Source: Gp1-AA145 sp963757135 (GTDB lineage Bacteria; Acidobacteriota; Terriglobia; Terriglobales; Acidobacteriaceae). From it: a stretch of DNA of 64,000 nucleotides. The translations under genes and the position numbers were made by a program. Below the pieces are notes generated by a model, which had not been told where the DNA came from, did no database searches, and was given only the letters and a program-made list of their open reading frames with translations. Within the stretch, counting starts at the first letter, position 1, and every line of letters starts with the position of its first letter. Shown here piece after piece: positions 55,987-64,000 of the stretch. The stretch is from NCBI GenBank assembly GCA_963757135.1, contig CAVWQE010000004.1, positions 124,001 to 188,000 on the forward strand, given 5' to 3'.

Positions 55987-57690
55987 ATGGAAAGAATTCT
56001 TCGGCTCGATGCTCGCGACAACGTGCTCATCGCGCTCGCTGATTTGAAGCAGGGCGATGAGGTCGAACACGCAGGCGAGAAGTACAAGCTGGTTTCGAAC
56101 GTGCCTGCGAAGCATAAGTTTGCGACCGAAGACCTGCCGGTGGGTGCGGTGGTGACGATGTATGGCGTGCTGGTGGGGAAAACATCTCAGGCGATCCGTC
56201 GTGGAGAAATTCTGACTACCGCGAACCTGCATCACGAGGCCGCGCCATATCACGAAAAAGCAAAGAATTTTCAGTGGCAGCCGCCAGACGTTTCTCGGTG
56301 GAAACAGGCAACATTCATGGGATTTGCGCGCTCGGATGGGCAGGTGGGCACGCGCAATTACTGGCTGGTCGTGCCGTTGGTTTTTTGCGAGAACCGCAAC
56401 ATCCTTAATTTGAAGCAGGCGTTTGAAGAGGAACTGGGCTTTGCGCAACCGCAGCTTTATCGCAAATACGTAGCGGAACTGGTAAGAGCGCACCGCGAAG
56501 GTCACCGCCTGTCTCGCGACCAGGGAGAAGTGCGGCACCCAGCAAAATTCATGAACGCACATCAGGAGGGTTCCCACTTCTCCCAAAACCAGGGAGAAGT
56601 GGGGCACCCGGGCGAGTCGAGAGTTTTTCCGAATGTGGATGGAATCAAATTTCTGCTGCATGAAGGCGGGTGTGGCGGCACGCGCGAGGACTCGAACAAT
56701 CTTTGCGGGCTGATTGCCGGATACCTGCATCATCCGAATGTCGCGGGCGCAACGGTGCTGAGCCTGGGTTGCCAGCACGCGCAGATTGACATTCTGCGAA
56801 AACAAATTGAACGTCGAAATCCGAAATTCGACAAGCCGCTGGTCATACTTGAGCAACAAAAGAGCGGGTCAGAGTTCGCGATGCTGTCGCAGGCAATCGG
56901 GCAAACATTTGACGGACTGATTGAAGCAGACAAAGCGCGGCGAGCGCCAGCGGAGCTTTCACATTTATGCGTGGGGTTGAAATGTGGGGGATCGGATGGA
57001 TTCTCCGGGCTTTCGGCCAATCCGGCGGTTGGGCATACTTCGGATTTGCTGGTGGCGCTGAGGGCAAGGACGATTCTTTCCGAGTTCCCGGAGTTGTGTG
57101 GTGTGGAGCAGGAACTGATCGATCGCGCAGTTTCGAACGAAGTTGCGGACCGCTTCATCTATCTAATGCGCGAGTATGAAAAGCGCGCCAATGCGGTGAA
57201 AGCGAGTTTCGCGCTGAACCCAAGCCCGGGAAACATTCGTGACGGCCTGCTAACCGATGCAATGAAGTCGGCGGGCGCAGCGAAGAAGGGCGGCACGTCT
57301 CCGGTAACAGCGGCTATTGATTATCCCGACTACTCGACCCAGGCGGGCTTGAACCTGCAATGCACGCCAGGGAACGATGTGGAGTGCGTGACTGGGCAGG
57401 TCGGCGCGGGCGCCAGCGTGGTGCTATTCACCACCGGCCTGGGCACGCCGACGGGAAATCCGATTGCGCCGGTGATCAAGCTTGCGACGAATACGGCGCT
57501 GGCGGAACGAATGCCCGATATCATCGATATCGATACCGGAGCGGTTATTTCCGGCGAAACCAGTATTCACCAAATGGGAGAGCGGGTGCTGGAACTGGTA
57601 ATCGCGGTTGCGAGCGGCGAGACGCGGACCAAGGCAGAGTTGAAATCGCAGGAAGACTTCATTCCGTGGAAGAGAGGGGTCTCGCTCTGA
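55987..57690 (+). CDS. UxaA-family sugar-acid dehydratase (candidate L-fuconate dehydratase)
   Basis: A 567-residue altronate/galactarate dehydratase-family enzyme. An SAF domain (VLIALADLKQGDEV... VTMYGVLVGKTSQAI) is at residues 10-90, GFARSDGQVGTRNYWLVVPLVFC begins the catalytic domain, and HEGGCGGTREDSNNLCGLIAGYLHHPNV, GLKCGGSDGFSGLSANPAVG and TGNPIAPVIKLATNT follow. A tandem 22-residue insertion (about 168-211) interrupts it just before FPNVDGIKFLL. In C. jejuni a UxaA-type gene sits in the L-fucose cluster, supporting L-fuconate as the likely substrate. The ATG at 55987 is used; a TTG at 55975 is also in frame. Confidence 0.87.
   Translation: MERILRLDARDNVLIALADLKQGDEVEHAGEKYKLVSNVPAKHKFATEDLPVGAVVTMYGVLVGKTSQAIRRGEILTTANLHHEAAPYHEKAKNFQWQPPDVSRWKQATFMGFARSDGQVGTRNYWLVVPLVFCENRNILNLKQAFEEELGFAQPQLYRKYVAELVRAHREGHRLSRDQGEVRHPAKFMNAHQEGSHFSQNQGEVGHPGESRVFPNVDGIKFLLHEGGCGGTREDSNNLCGLIAGYLHHPNVAGATVLSLGCQHAQIDILRKQIERRNPKFDKPLVILEQQKSGSEFAMLSQAIGQTFDGLIEADKARRAPAELSHLCVGLKCGGSDGFSGLSANPAVGHTSDLLVALRARTILSEFPELCGVEQELIDRAVSNEVADRFIYLMREYEKRANAVKASFALNPSPGNIRDGLLTDAMKSAGAAKKGGTSPVTAAIDYPDYSTQAGLNLQCTPGNDVECVTGQVGAGASVVLFTTGLGTPTGNPIAPVIKLATNTALAERMPDIIDIDTGAVISGETSIHQMGERVLELVIAVASGETRTKAELKSQEDFIPWKRGVSL
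56489..56610. repeat. Tandem palindromic repeat in frame within the UxaA-family gene
   Basis: Two units of about 66 bases (from 56489 and from 56555). The second holds a perfect 12-base hairpin, CCCACTTCTCCC (56573-56584) with GGGAGAAGTGGG (56592-56603). The first is a decayed version (CAGGGAGAAGTGCGGCACCC). Translated, the units are AHREGHRLSRDQGEVRHP and AHQEGSHFSQNQGEVGHP. Confidence 0.88.
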
Positions 57691-57695
57691 GCGCT

Positions 57696-58478
57696 GTGCA
57701 AAACGAGTTCCATCTCGAAGGAAAAGCCGCCGTTGTTACCGGCGGCGGAAGTGGCATTGGCCGGGCAATCGCGTTGAAGTTTTCGGCGAGCGGCGCGCCG
57801 GTGCACATTCTTGATGTCAACTTGCAAGAGGCGGAGTGCGTTGCACGCGAGATCAAGAGCTCGGGCGGGACGGCTGCGGCGTACGCATGCGACGTCGGGA
57901 ATCAGGCCGAGACGATATCGGTATTCGAAAAAATCACGCAGCAAGGACGCGTCCACATCCTTGTAAACAACGCCGGGATTTCGCAGATTGGCAATGTTGA
58001 AAATACACCGGAAGAAGCCTTCGACCGGATTATGCGCGTGAATGTGAAGGGGTATTACAACTGCATTTTCGCATGCGTCGGGCACTTGAAGGCAAACGGC
58101 GGCGGCGTAATTTTGAATATGGCTTCCATCGCCGGCAGCGCGGGCGTGGCGGACAGATTTGGGTATTCGACGACCAAGGGCGCCGTGATCGCGATGACTT
58201 ATTCAGTGGCGCGGGACTATCTGGCGAGCAACATCCGGTGCAATTGCATTTCTCCGGCGCGGGTGCATACTCCGTTTGTGGATGGCTATCTGAAAAAGAA
58301 TTATCCGGGACGCGAGCAGGAGATGTACGACAAGCTGGCAAAGACGCAGCCGATCGGCCGCATGGGTAAACCGGAGGAAGTCGCTTCTCTGGCGCTGTTC
58401 CTGTGCTCGGACGCTGCGTCATTCATAACTGGTGTGGATTATCCGCTGGACGGCGGGTTCATGAATCTGCACGGATGA
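57696..58478 (+). CDS. SDR-family dehydrogenase (candidate 2-keto-3-deoxy-L-fuconate dehydrogenase)
   Basis: A 260-residue classical short-chain dehydrogenase. The NAD-binding motif is VVTGGGSGIGRAIA, NNAG is at VNNAGIS, the catalytic Ser is in LNMASIAGSAG, and YxxxK is YSTTKGA. The C-terminal DYPLDGGFMNLHG is typical. It begins at a GTG 6 bases after the dehydratase stop. By position, after the dehydratase and before a second SDR, it is a candidate for the dehydrogenase acting on the 2-keto-3-deoxy acid. SDR substrate cannot be read from sequence alone. Confidence 0.82.
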   Translation: MQNEFHLEGKAAVVTGGGSGIGRAIALKFSASGAPVHILDVNLQEAECVAREIKSSGGTAAAYACDVGNQAETISVFEKITQQGRVHILVNNAGISQIGNVENTPEEAFDRIMRVNVKGYYNCIFACVGHLKANGGGVILNMASIAGSAGVADRFGYSTTKGAVIAMTYSVARDYLASNIRCNCISPARVHTPFVDGYLKKNYPGREQEMYDKLAKTQPIGRMGKPEEVASLALFLCSDAASFITGVDYPLDGGFMNLHG

Positions 58479-58512
58479 TGAAAAAACAGTTGCTAGTTGC
58501 TAGTTCTTAGTT

Positions 58513-59283
58513 ATGGATCTCGAACTGAAAGATAAGGTTGTCGTAGTTACGGGCGGAGCCAAAGGAATTGGCGCGGCCATCATGCGCACGGTTGCGGCCG
58601 AGGGCGCTATTCCGGTTATTGTGGACCGCGACGTGGAAGCAGGCAACTCCTTGCATGCGGCGCTAAGCGGCAGCGAGCTTATCATCGCCGAACTGTCTTC
58701 CGCCGAGAGTTGCTACGCGGCGATAGAACGTGTGATCCATAAATTTGGACGACTAGATGCACTGGTCAACAATGCGGGAGTCAATGATAAAGTCGGGCTG
58801 GAGCATGGGAGTCCGAAGCAATATGTCGAATCGCTGGAACGGAACCTGCTGCACTATTACAACATGGCGCATTTTGCGCTGCCGCATTTGAAAAAAGCGA
58901 ATGGCTGCATCATTAATATCGCTTCAAAGACCGCGTTGACGGGGCAAGGCGGAACGTCAGGTTATGCATCGGCGAAGGGCGCGATTCTGGCGCTGACGCG
59001 TGAGTGGGCCGCGGAACTCGCGGACTACGGCATTCGAGTGAATGCCGTGGTTCCAGCGGAAGTGATGACGCCGTTGTACCGGCAGTGGCTGGATACGTTT
59101 CAGTATCCAGAAGAGAAGCTGCAGACTATATTGGCGAAGATTCCGCTGGAAAAGAGAATGACGACGCCGGAAGAGATCGCTGCAATGGTAGTATTTCTCC
59201 TCTCGGCCCGTGCGGGACACATTACCGCGCAGCACATTTTCGTGGATGGCGGATATGTGCATCTGGACCGGGCGCTGACTTAA
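58513..59283 (+). CDS. SDR-family dehydrogenase, L-fucose dehydrogenase-like
   Basis: A 256-residue short-chain dehydrogenase: VVVTGGAKGIGAAI cofactor motif, NNAGVNDKVG, IINIASKTALTGQGG (catalytic Ser) and YASAKGA. The opening MDLELKDKVVVVTGG is common among enzymes annotated as L-fucose dehydrogenase. It would oxidise L-fucose to the lactone taken by the lactonase at the start of the operon. A short CTAG-type repeat fragment lies in the spacer before it (TAGTTGCTAGTTCTTAG). It is 7 bases from the FucP gene. Confidence 0.83.
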   Translation: MDLELKDKVVVVTGGAKGIGAAIMRTVAAEGAIPVIVDRDVEAGNSLHAALSGSELIIAELSSAESCYAAIERVIHKFGRLDALVNNAGVNDKVGLEHGSPKQYVESLERNLLHYYNMAHFALPHLKKANGCIINIASKTALTGQGGTSGYASAKGAILALTREWAAELADYGIRVNAVVPAEVMTPLYRQWLDTFQYPEEKLQTILAKIPLEKRMTTPEEIAAMVVFLLSARAGHITAQHIFVDGGYVHLDRALT

Positions 59284-59290
59284 GGATTGC

Positions 59291-60601
59291 ATGGCTGGTT
59301 CAGCTCCCATTACCGAGAAGCGATATGTCGCACCGCTGATCTTGGTCACCACGCTGTTCTTCCTTTGGGCGCTGGGCGTCAACCTGAATGACATTCTGAT
59401 TCCTCATCTGAAGAAGGTTTTCAATCTCACAGATTTTCGCTCTTCGCTGATTCAAACGGCATTCTTCGGCGGGTACTTTCTTTCGGCGGTGCCGGCCGGA
59501 CGACTGCTGGAAAAGATCGGCTACAAGAAGGGGATCCTTGCCGGCTTATTGACTTGCGCTGCGGGAGCGCTACTGTTCATTCCAGCTGCGTCAATGCAGG
59601 TGTACGGATTTTTCCTTCTGGCGCTGTTCGTAATGGCGTGCGGGCAGGGCGTTCTTGAGGTTGCGGCAAACCCATACGTCACCCTACTCGGTCCGGCGGA
59701 GAGTTCGGAACGCAGATTAAATCTGGCGCAATCATTTAATTCAGTGGGCGCGGTGGTTACGCCGTTCATCGGCGCAGCATTCATTTTGTCTGCAGTTGAA
59801 TACTCCAGCCAGCAACTGGCAGCCATGACGCCGGCGCAGCTAGCTGCTTACAAGTCGGTGGTGATAAGTACCGTACGAGTTCCGTATCTGATCATCGCGA
59901 CGATTTTTCTCGCGGTGGCGGCGATGATTTATTTTTCGGATCTGCCGGAAATCGCTGACCCGACGAAGCCAGTGAAACGCATTTCGGTAATCGCAGAACT
60001 GCGGGAAATAATGCGCTTCGGCCACCTGGTCAAAGGTGTGGTGGCGCAGTTTTTCTACGTCGGCGCACAAGTGGGCGTTGCGAGCTTTGTGATCAGGTTG
60101 GCGCAGCAGACAGTTCCGGGCATGGCGCAAAAGCAGGCGGCGGGATATCTAAAACTGCACCTGATCGGATTCATGATTGGCAGGTTTTCGGGATCCTATT
60201 TTATGAAGCGCATTCCGGCGGCACGCATGCTGGCATGGTTTGCACTTTCGACCGTAGCCTGCGTGGGCGTGGTGTTGCTCGCCCCGGGCGAGGCGAAGCT
60301 GTGGGCCGTGGTCCTGATCGGATTTTTTCATTCCATCATGTTCCCCACGATATTCGCGTTGAGCATCAAGCAACTGGGAAGTTTTACGAAACTGGGCTCT
60401 TCCCTGCTGGTCGCGTCCATTATCGGGGGCGCAATCTGTCCTGCGATCATGGGGTTCATTTCAGACCACAGCAGCATTCGAGTGGCGTTTCTGGTGCCGT
60501 TGATTTGCCAAGTTTATGTTTCTTATTTTGCTTTGTCGGGCTATAAGATTTCGGCCAGCGAACCTGAGCGGGCCATGGCCGGAGTGGAAGCTGCAGGATG
60601 A
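59291..60601 (+). CDS. fucP: FucP-type L-fucose:H+ symporter (MFS)
   Basis: A 436-residue, 12-helix major facilitator protein. The opening helix LVTTLFFLWALGVNLNDILIPHLKKVF carries the FucP-type Asn/Asp pair. SSLIQTAFFGGYFLSAVPAGRLLEKIGYKKGI and ACGQGVLEVAANPYVTLLGPAESSERRLNLAQSFNSVGAVVTP are family marks. It would import L-fucose or a related deoxyhexose with a proton. It overlaps the mutarotase gene by 4 bases. FucP of C. jejuni (Cj0486) occupies the same kind of cluster. Confidence 0.92.
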   Translation: MAGSAPITEKRYVAPLILVTTLFFLWALGVNLNDILIPHLKKVFNLTDFRSSLIQTAFFGGYFLSAVPAGRLLEKIGYKKGILAGLLTCAAGALLFIPAASMQVYGFFLLALFVMACGQGVLEVAANPYVTLLGPAESSERRLNLAQSFNSVGAVVTPFIGAAFILSAVEYSSQQLAAMTPAQLAAYKSVVISTVRVPYLIIATIFLAVAAMIYFSDLPEIADPTKPVKRISVIAELREIMRFGHLVKGVVAQFFYVGAQVGVASFVIRLAQQTVPGMAQKQAAGYLKLHLIGFMIGRFSGSYFMKRIPAARMLAWFALSTVACVGVVLLAPGEAKLWAVVLIGFFHSIMFPTIFALSIKQLGSFTKLGSSLLVASIIGGAICPAIMGFISDHSSIRVAFLVPLICQVYVSYFALSGYKISASEPERAMAGVEAAG

Positions 60602-60939
60602 ATCGCCGTTACTGTTTCACACTCGACCTCAAGAACGACCCGGCGCTGATCGCCGAGTACCGGAGGTATCACGAAAAAGTCTGGCCGGAGATTACGAAGA
60701 GCATTAAGGATTCCGGAATCGAAGACATGGAGATTTATCTGCTGGGCACGCGGATGTTCATGATCATGGAAGTGAGCAACAGCTTTTCTTTTGAGGCGAA
60801 GGCGAGCGCCGATCAGAAAAATCCGAAGGTGCAGGAGTGGGAGCAGCTGATGTGGAAGTTTCAGGAAGCGTTGCCAGACGCCAAGCCTGGTGAGAAATGG
60901 ATGCAAATGGAAAGAATCTTCAAGCTGGAGACGCAATAG
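60598..60939 (+). CDS. L-rhamnose/L-fucose mutarotase (RhaM family, DUF718)
   Basis: A 113-residue dimeric alpha-beta barrel mutarotase. MNRRYCFTLDLKNDPALIAEYRRYHEKVWPEI holds the His and Tyr residues typical of RhaM, then GIEDMEIYLLGTRMFMIMEVS and KWMQMERIF. It interconverts pyranose anomers so that the dehydrogenase sees the right form. It overlaps the FucP gene (ATGA) and closes the operon. C. jejuni Cj0488 is a similar protein in its fucose cluster. Confidence 0.9.
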   Translation: MNRRYCFTLDLKNDPALIAEYRRYHEKVWPEITKSIKDSGIEDMEIYLLGTRMFMIMEVSNSFSFEAKASADQKNPKVQEWEQLMWKFQEALPDAKPGEKWMQMERIFKLETQ

Positions 60940-60960
60940 TAACCTCGAAGGCCACGACCA

Positions 60961-63468
60961 TCACCATGATAGTTTGACTTCTTTTTCTTTGTATCCTTCG
61001 CCGGCGGGAAACTGCAGGCGGAGTTCGGAAGAACCAGCCGATATTTCTCCCCCGTCGATCCGAAGATGGATTTTCGGATCATTCACACACAAGAAAAGAG
61101 TCTGCTGGGTGTTTGCGGGAGCGGATAATCGGAGCGAGAGCGAGCGCGCATCGGCACGCTGGTCGAGAACTTTCATCTGAGACGTGACGCTGCCCGGCTC
61201 CGGCAATCCGTGGGCAAGCCCCACTTCCACCGCAGGCAATGGGATCGTCAGCTCTCCGTTTACCAGCTTCGCGCCCGGTGCGCGTGATGCGAGTTTAACT
61301 TTTGTTTCGGCTTCGCTGGTGAGCCGGACCGACATCGTGGTCCGATTTCGGTGGAGCTCGATCGTGACCCGTTCATCGCCGAGAGGAACTGCTGAAATTT
61401 TGGCGTCGCCCCACTGCGCAGGCAGATTCGGGGTGACGGTCAGCGTGTGATCTGCAGCGTTCCACTCCAATCCAAACATTCCGCGCACAGCCGGCGTCAC
61501 GACCATTGCAGACGACCACAGTTGATGCGACGTGCTGCGGCCGAACCATCGAAAGAATTCACCGGAGAGCAATTCGGTGACAGCGCCCGGGTCCTGTGCC
61601 CAGGTAAGGTCGGCGTTCTGCATGAGGTGCGCGTATCCCGACAGGCTGCGACCGTTGCGATATTCGGAAAGAGAAACCCATCCGGTGAACAGAGGCCAAA
61701 CGCTGCCCTGGTGGTAACTGATTGGATCATAGAAGCTTACGCTGGGACTCAGGTCCCGCGTGCCCCAGTCGGTGGAGAATTCCTGGGAGGCCCATCGGTC
61801 CAGCATCGTTGCCCCGCGTGACAAATTGAAGCTTCCGTCCCAGGCGGCGACTGCGGGATAAATGGTGGGGCTGCTGTCCACGCTTCCGTCGGCATTGTGG
61901 CTGAACGCATAAAAATCCGCGCCGGACATGTAGTATTCCTTCTCAATCTGCTGCGCGATGTGCGCAGCGCGTTTCTCTGCATCGCCGGCGAGTTGTGTGT
62001 GCCCGGTGGCGCGCGCAAGATTGGAGAATGCAGTGCTAGCCTGCTGATCGAGAGCCGCCAGATAAATTTCCTGGTGCGGCATGCGGGGTATCCAGGATTC
62101 GACCCAACCTGAGCCGGCGATGTTTTCGTAAATGCCGTCGCCGTCGGTATCGTGTGAAGTCTCAAAGTTCCAGGCTTTCGCCAGCGCGTCCCAATGAGTT
62201 TGTTCGAAAGCGATGTCGCCGCTGATTTTCATGTAGTCGTTGGTGGCCATCAGCAGCAGAGGAGTGGCGTCAGAAGAGGCGAATGGATATGGCAAGCGTT
62301 TCCAATCGACCAGGTCGGCGGTCTGCGCCCATTCGTGAATGATTTGGCCTTCGGGGCTTTGGCGGCGCAACAGAAATTCCAGTTCATCGCGCGTCGTTTG
62401 AAAATCGCCGTAGCTGTTCACGGCGTAGAGGGTCCAAAGGGCGTCGCGGCCGAAGTACCAGCCAAAGCCAGGACGGGCAGAATCGCCGGAACCGTAGAAG
62501 CCAGCCACCAGTGCGGTTTCTTTGTGCGATGGCGTGGTCTCAACCTTCAATTGATCAATCGAGACTTCCGCCCAGCTGAAGGCGTCATTGAATCGCTCGT
62601 CGGGAGTTTCAATGCTGATGTGATCGGAGAGGAATTGTCTGTAGTACGCAGCGGTGTTTTCATACAAAGATCTGATGGATTCGGCGAGTGAGGTCAATCT
62701 ACTATCCAGCGCCGGCTTGGTTGAATCCGCGAGCGTGTCGGACTCGGTAAGGAGCAAGGGGAAAAGTTTATTGCCGTCGCGAGTCGGATCGAAGTGCAGA
62801 ATGAACTGCAGTGGATATGTCTTGGGCTTCTCCTGATAAGGAGGCAGAATGCCAGGTTCGGCCCCGGGCATCTCGAGGGCAGCCGCATGATCGGGAAAAT
62901 TCAAATGCAGCATGTAGAAGCCACCCTCCGGCGTCTTGACCCACTCCGGAGACGTACGATCATCCGACATCGCCGGCCACATGCGCTTCATTTCCGGCGT
63001 GAAGGAGAACGTCAGCGTGAGTGGACGGATGGCCTCGATTTCAAAGAAAGCCAACACTCCTGCGCCGTCGGGCGCGCGGTGCGGGGCAAAAAGAATTTCG
63101 CGGACGGTGAAGTTGGCGTGGGAAAAAGTAATCATGGTGTGATCGGGACGCACCTCGATGACCGCCGCCTGCTCATTCACATCGATAGGGACCGGGTAAT
63201 TCTGCATTTCAGCGCTAATGCGAAGATTGCTGAAAATTTTCCAGGGGAATATCCAGGCTTCGAAGGAGCCGTCTTGAGCGCCGAGGATCGCACCACGAGG
63301 ACCGACAACAGTAAAGGGATGAGAAGGGATGGCGTCGCGCACGATTTTGAGCGGAGTGGTCTCTTCAAAGGGAAACTTTTTGAGGACCTGACCACCGGAC
63401 TGTCCAATTGCCGGCTGGGACAGGTTGAAAGAACACAATAACGCCAGTGCCAGGCAGAGTTTCTTCAT
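60961..63468 (-). CDS. Secreted six-hairpin glycosidase, amylo-alpha-1,6-glucosidase/GDE-like
   Basis: An 835-residue secreted protein with signal peptide MKKLCLALALLCSFNLSQPAIG. An N-terminal beta domain (about 30-260) precedes an (alpha/alpha)6 catalytic region: FGWYFGRDALWTLYAVNSYGDFQTTRDELEFLLRRQSPEGQIIHEW, then DTDGDGIYENIAGSGWVESWIP and SYHQGSVWPLFTGWVSLSEYRNGRS. This pattern is that of glycogen-debranching and GH63/GH15-like enzymes. It does not match GH29/GH95 fucosidases. AGGAG lies 6 bases before the ATG. It is 26 bases after the trehalase stop, so the two are co-transcribed; the fucose operon converges on it. Confidence 0.8.
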   Translation of the reverse strand: MKKLCLALALLCSFNLSQPAIGQSGGQVLKKFPFEETTPLKIVRDAIPSHPFTVVGPRGAILGAQDGSFEAWIFPWKIFSNLRISAEMQNYPVPIDVNEQAAVIEVRPDHTMITFSHANFTVREILFAPHRAPDGAGVLAFFEIEAIRPLTLTFSFTPEMKRMWPAMSDDRTSPEWVKTPEGGFYMLHLNFPDHAAALEMPGAEPGILPPYQEKPKTYPLQFILHFDPTRDGNKLFPLLLTESDTLADSTKPALDSRLTSLAESIRSLYENTAAYYRQFLSDHISIETPDERFNDAFSWAEVSIDQLKVETTPSHKETALVAGFYGSGDSARPGFGWYFGRDALWTLYAVNSYGDFQTTRDELEFLLRRQSPEGQIIHEWAQTADLVDWKRLPYPFASSDATPLLLMATNDYMKISGDIAFEQTHWDALAKAWNFETSHDTDGDGIYENIAGSGWVESWIPRMPHQEIYLAALDQQASTAFSNLARATGHTQLAGDAEKRAAHIAQQIEKEYYMSGADFYAFSHNADGSVDSSPTIYPAVAAWDGSFNLSRGATMLDRWASQEFSTDWGTRDLSPSVSFYDPISYHQGSVWPLFTGWVSLSEYRNGRSLSGYAHLMQNADLTWAQDPGAVTELLSGEFFRWFGRSTSHQLWSSAMVVTPAVRGMFGLEWNAADHTLTVTPNLPAQWGDAKISAVPLGDERVTIELHRNRTTMSVRLTSEAETKVKLASRAPGAKLVNGELTIPLPAVEVGLAHGLPEPGSVTSQMKVLDQRADARSLSLRLSAPANTQQTLFLCVNDPKIHLRIDGGEISAGSSELRLQFPAGEGYKEKEVKLSW

Positions 63469-63494
63469 TCAGTCTCCTGGTGAATCAATATGCG

Positions 63495-64000
63495 CTACTC
63501 AGATGCCGTTGCGGGTGGAGTCTGAGCCAAATGGCTGGATTTCTCCGGCGGAAGGGAATTCAGCAGCTCAAGGAATACGCCATTGGTCCAGCCAAATCCT
63601 ATAACGTTGGCAGAGTATCCCGCCGTTACCTGAGTTTCTGAAGACCGCGTCACAACATTGTATTTCTCGCGAATGGTCTTATCGCGTTCGAAGTTTTGCA
63701 GCACCGTGGAAAGAAATTCGGTGGAGACGCGATCGGCATCGGCGTTGTATCCGTAGCGACGCATGCCCTCGACCGCCAGCAACTGGAGGGGAGCCCAGCC
63801 AAAGGGATAATCCCATTGTCCCTGGGTTTGGCGCAAGCTCGTAACAATTCCGCCGGACTGTTCGAACACGTGCAGATTGTTCATCACGGCCCGAGCCTGG
63901 GCTTGGGTGGCGAGTCCCGCCCATAGCGGATAGAACGTGGTTGCGTAGCGATAATCGGATCGCCGTCGAGTTTCGAAGTTGTAGTCGAAAAACAGGCGTT
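63495..64000 (-). CDS. Trehalase (GH37), C-terminal part (cut by window edge)
   Basis: The last 167 residues of a trehalase. The second trehalase signature is visible as QWDYPFGWAPLQ, followed by GMRRYGY and the terminal catalytic region FGWTNGVFLELLNSLPPE (usual trehalase FGWTNGV). Upstream, RYATTFYPLWAGLATQAQARAVMNNL continues the reading frame past the window edge. It hydrolyses trehalose to glucose. The 26-base gap to the glycosidase gene suggests an alpha-glucan/trehalose utilisation operon. The N-terminus and signature 1 are out of view. Confidence 0.9.
   Translation of the reverse strand, partial: RLFFDYNFETRRRSDYRYATTFYPLWAGLATQAQARAVMNNLHVFEQSGGIVTSLRQTQGQWDYPFGWAPLQLLAVEGMRRYGYNADADRVSTEFLSTVLQNFERDKTIREKYNVVTRSSETQVTAGYSANVIGFGWTNGVFLELLNSLPPEKSSHLAQTPPATASE

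Noticed and set aside
60961..63468. The glycosidase beside the fucose operon as an alpha-L-fucosidase
   Set aside because: It lacks GH29 and GH95 opening motifs; the catalytic region matches glycogen-debranching-like six-hairpin enzymes and it pairs with trehalase.

Overview
The window looks like chromosome from an acidobacterium of the class Terriglobia (Koribacter or Sulfotelmatobacter type). The pointers are an ADOP-type 'duplicated orphan permease', a DUF2934 mini-protein, an imuA-imuB-dnaE2 mutasome, a surface protein with a glycine-rich C-terminus of a kind I associate with acidobacteria, and a moderately high GC content packed with small palindromic dispersed repeats. The assignment is by gene content and family resemblance; no 16S comparison could be run.

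Layout. 0-6.3 kb: partial M16 peptidase, rlmN, two divergent sensor kinases (the right one with its LuxR-type response regulator) and an orphan Flp pilin. 6.3-13.2 kb: nucleotide-sugar dehydrogenase, a YdcF/SanA protein, a FecR-like secreted protein, then ftsQ-ftsA-ftsZ. 13.3-26.9 kb: VapBC, secreted proteins, a penicillin-binding transpeptidase, a GAF/anti-sigma-type ATPase protein, a beta-propeller protein, DUF72, a GH16 beta-glucanase, a DppB permease, a FAH-family enzyme and small proteins. 26.9-34.4 kb: an ADOP permease, glutamine synthetase and secreted proteins. 34.6-42.3 kb: a REP-associated tyrosine transposase with its REPs, then a complete minus-strand rRNA operon (16S-tRNA-Ile-tRNA-Ala-two small ORFs-23S-5S). 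42.8-43.7 kb: a frameshifted IS200-like element plus a decayed second copy. 43.8-50.1 kb: imuA-imuB-dnaE2. 50.4-54.9 kb: a DUF2934 protein and a ccmF-ccmH-ccmI-like operon. 55.1-60.9 kb: a non-phosphorylating L-fucose-type catabolic operon (lactonase, UxaA-family dehydratase, two SDRs, FucP, mutarotase). 60.9-64 kb: a secreted six-hairpin glycosidase and a partial trehalase on the other strand.

Two things stand out. First, palindromic dispersed repeats sit in frame inside real genes: three in dnaE2, one in imuA and a tandem pair in the UxaA-family dehydratase. Some belong to the same families as intergenic repeats elsewhere in the window, so they behave like the Rickettsia palindromic elements. 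Second, two small membrane-protein genes with good ribosome binding sites and overlapping translation signals lie between tRNA-Ala and 23S, inside the rRNA operon. The window also holds a RAYT with flanking cognate REPs and a fragment resembling 5S rRNA about 2 kb from the true 5S gene.
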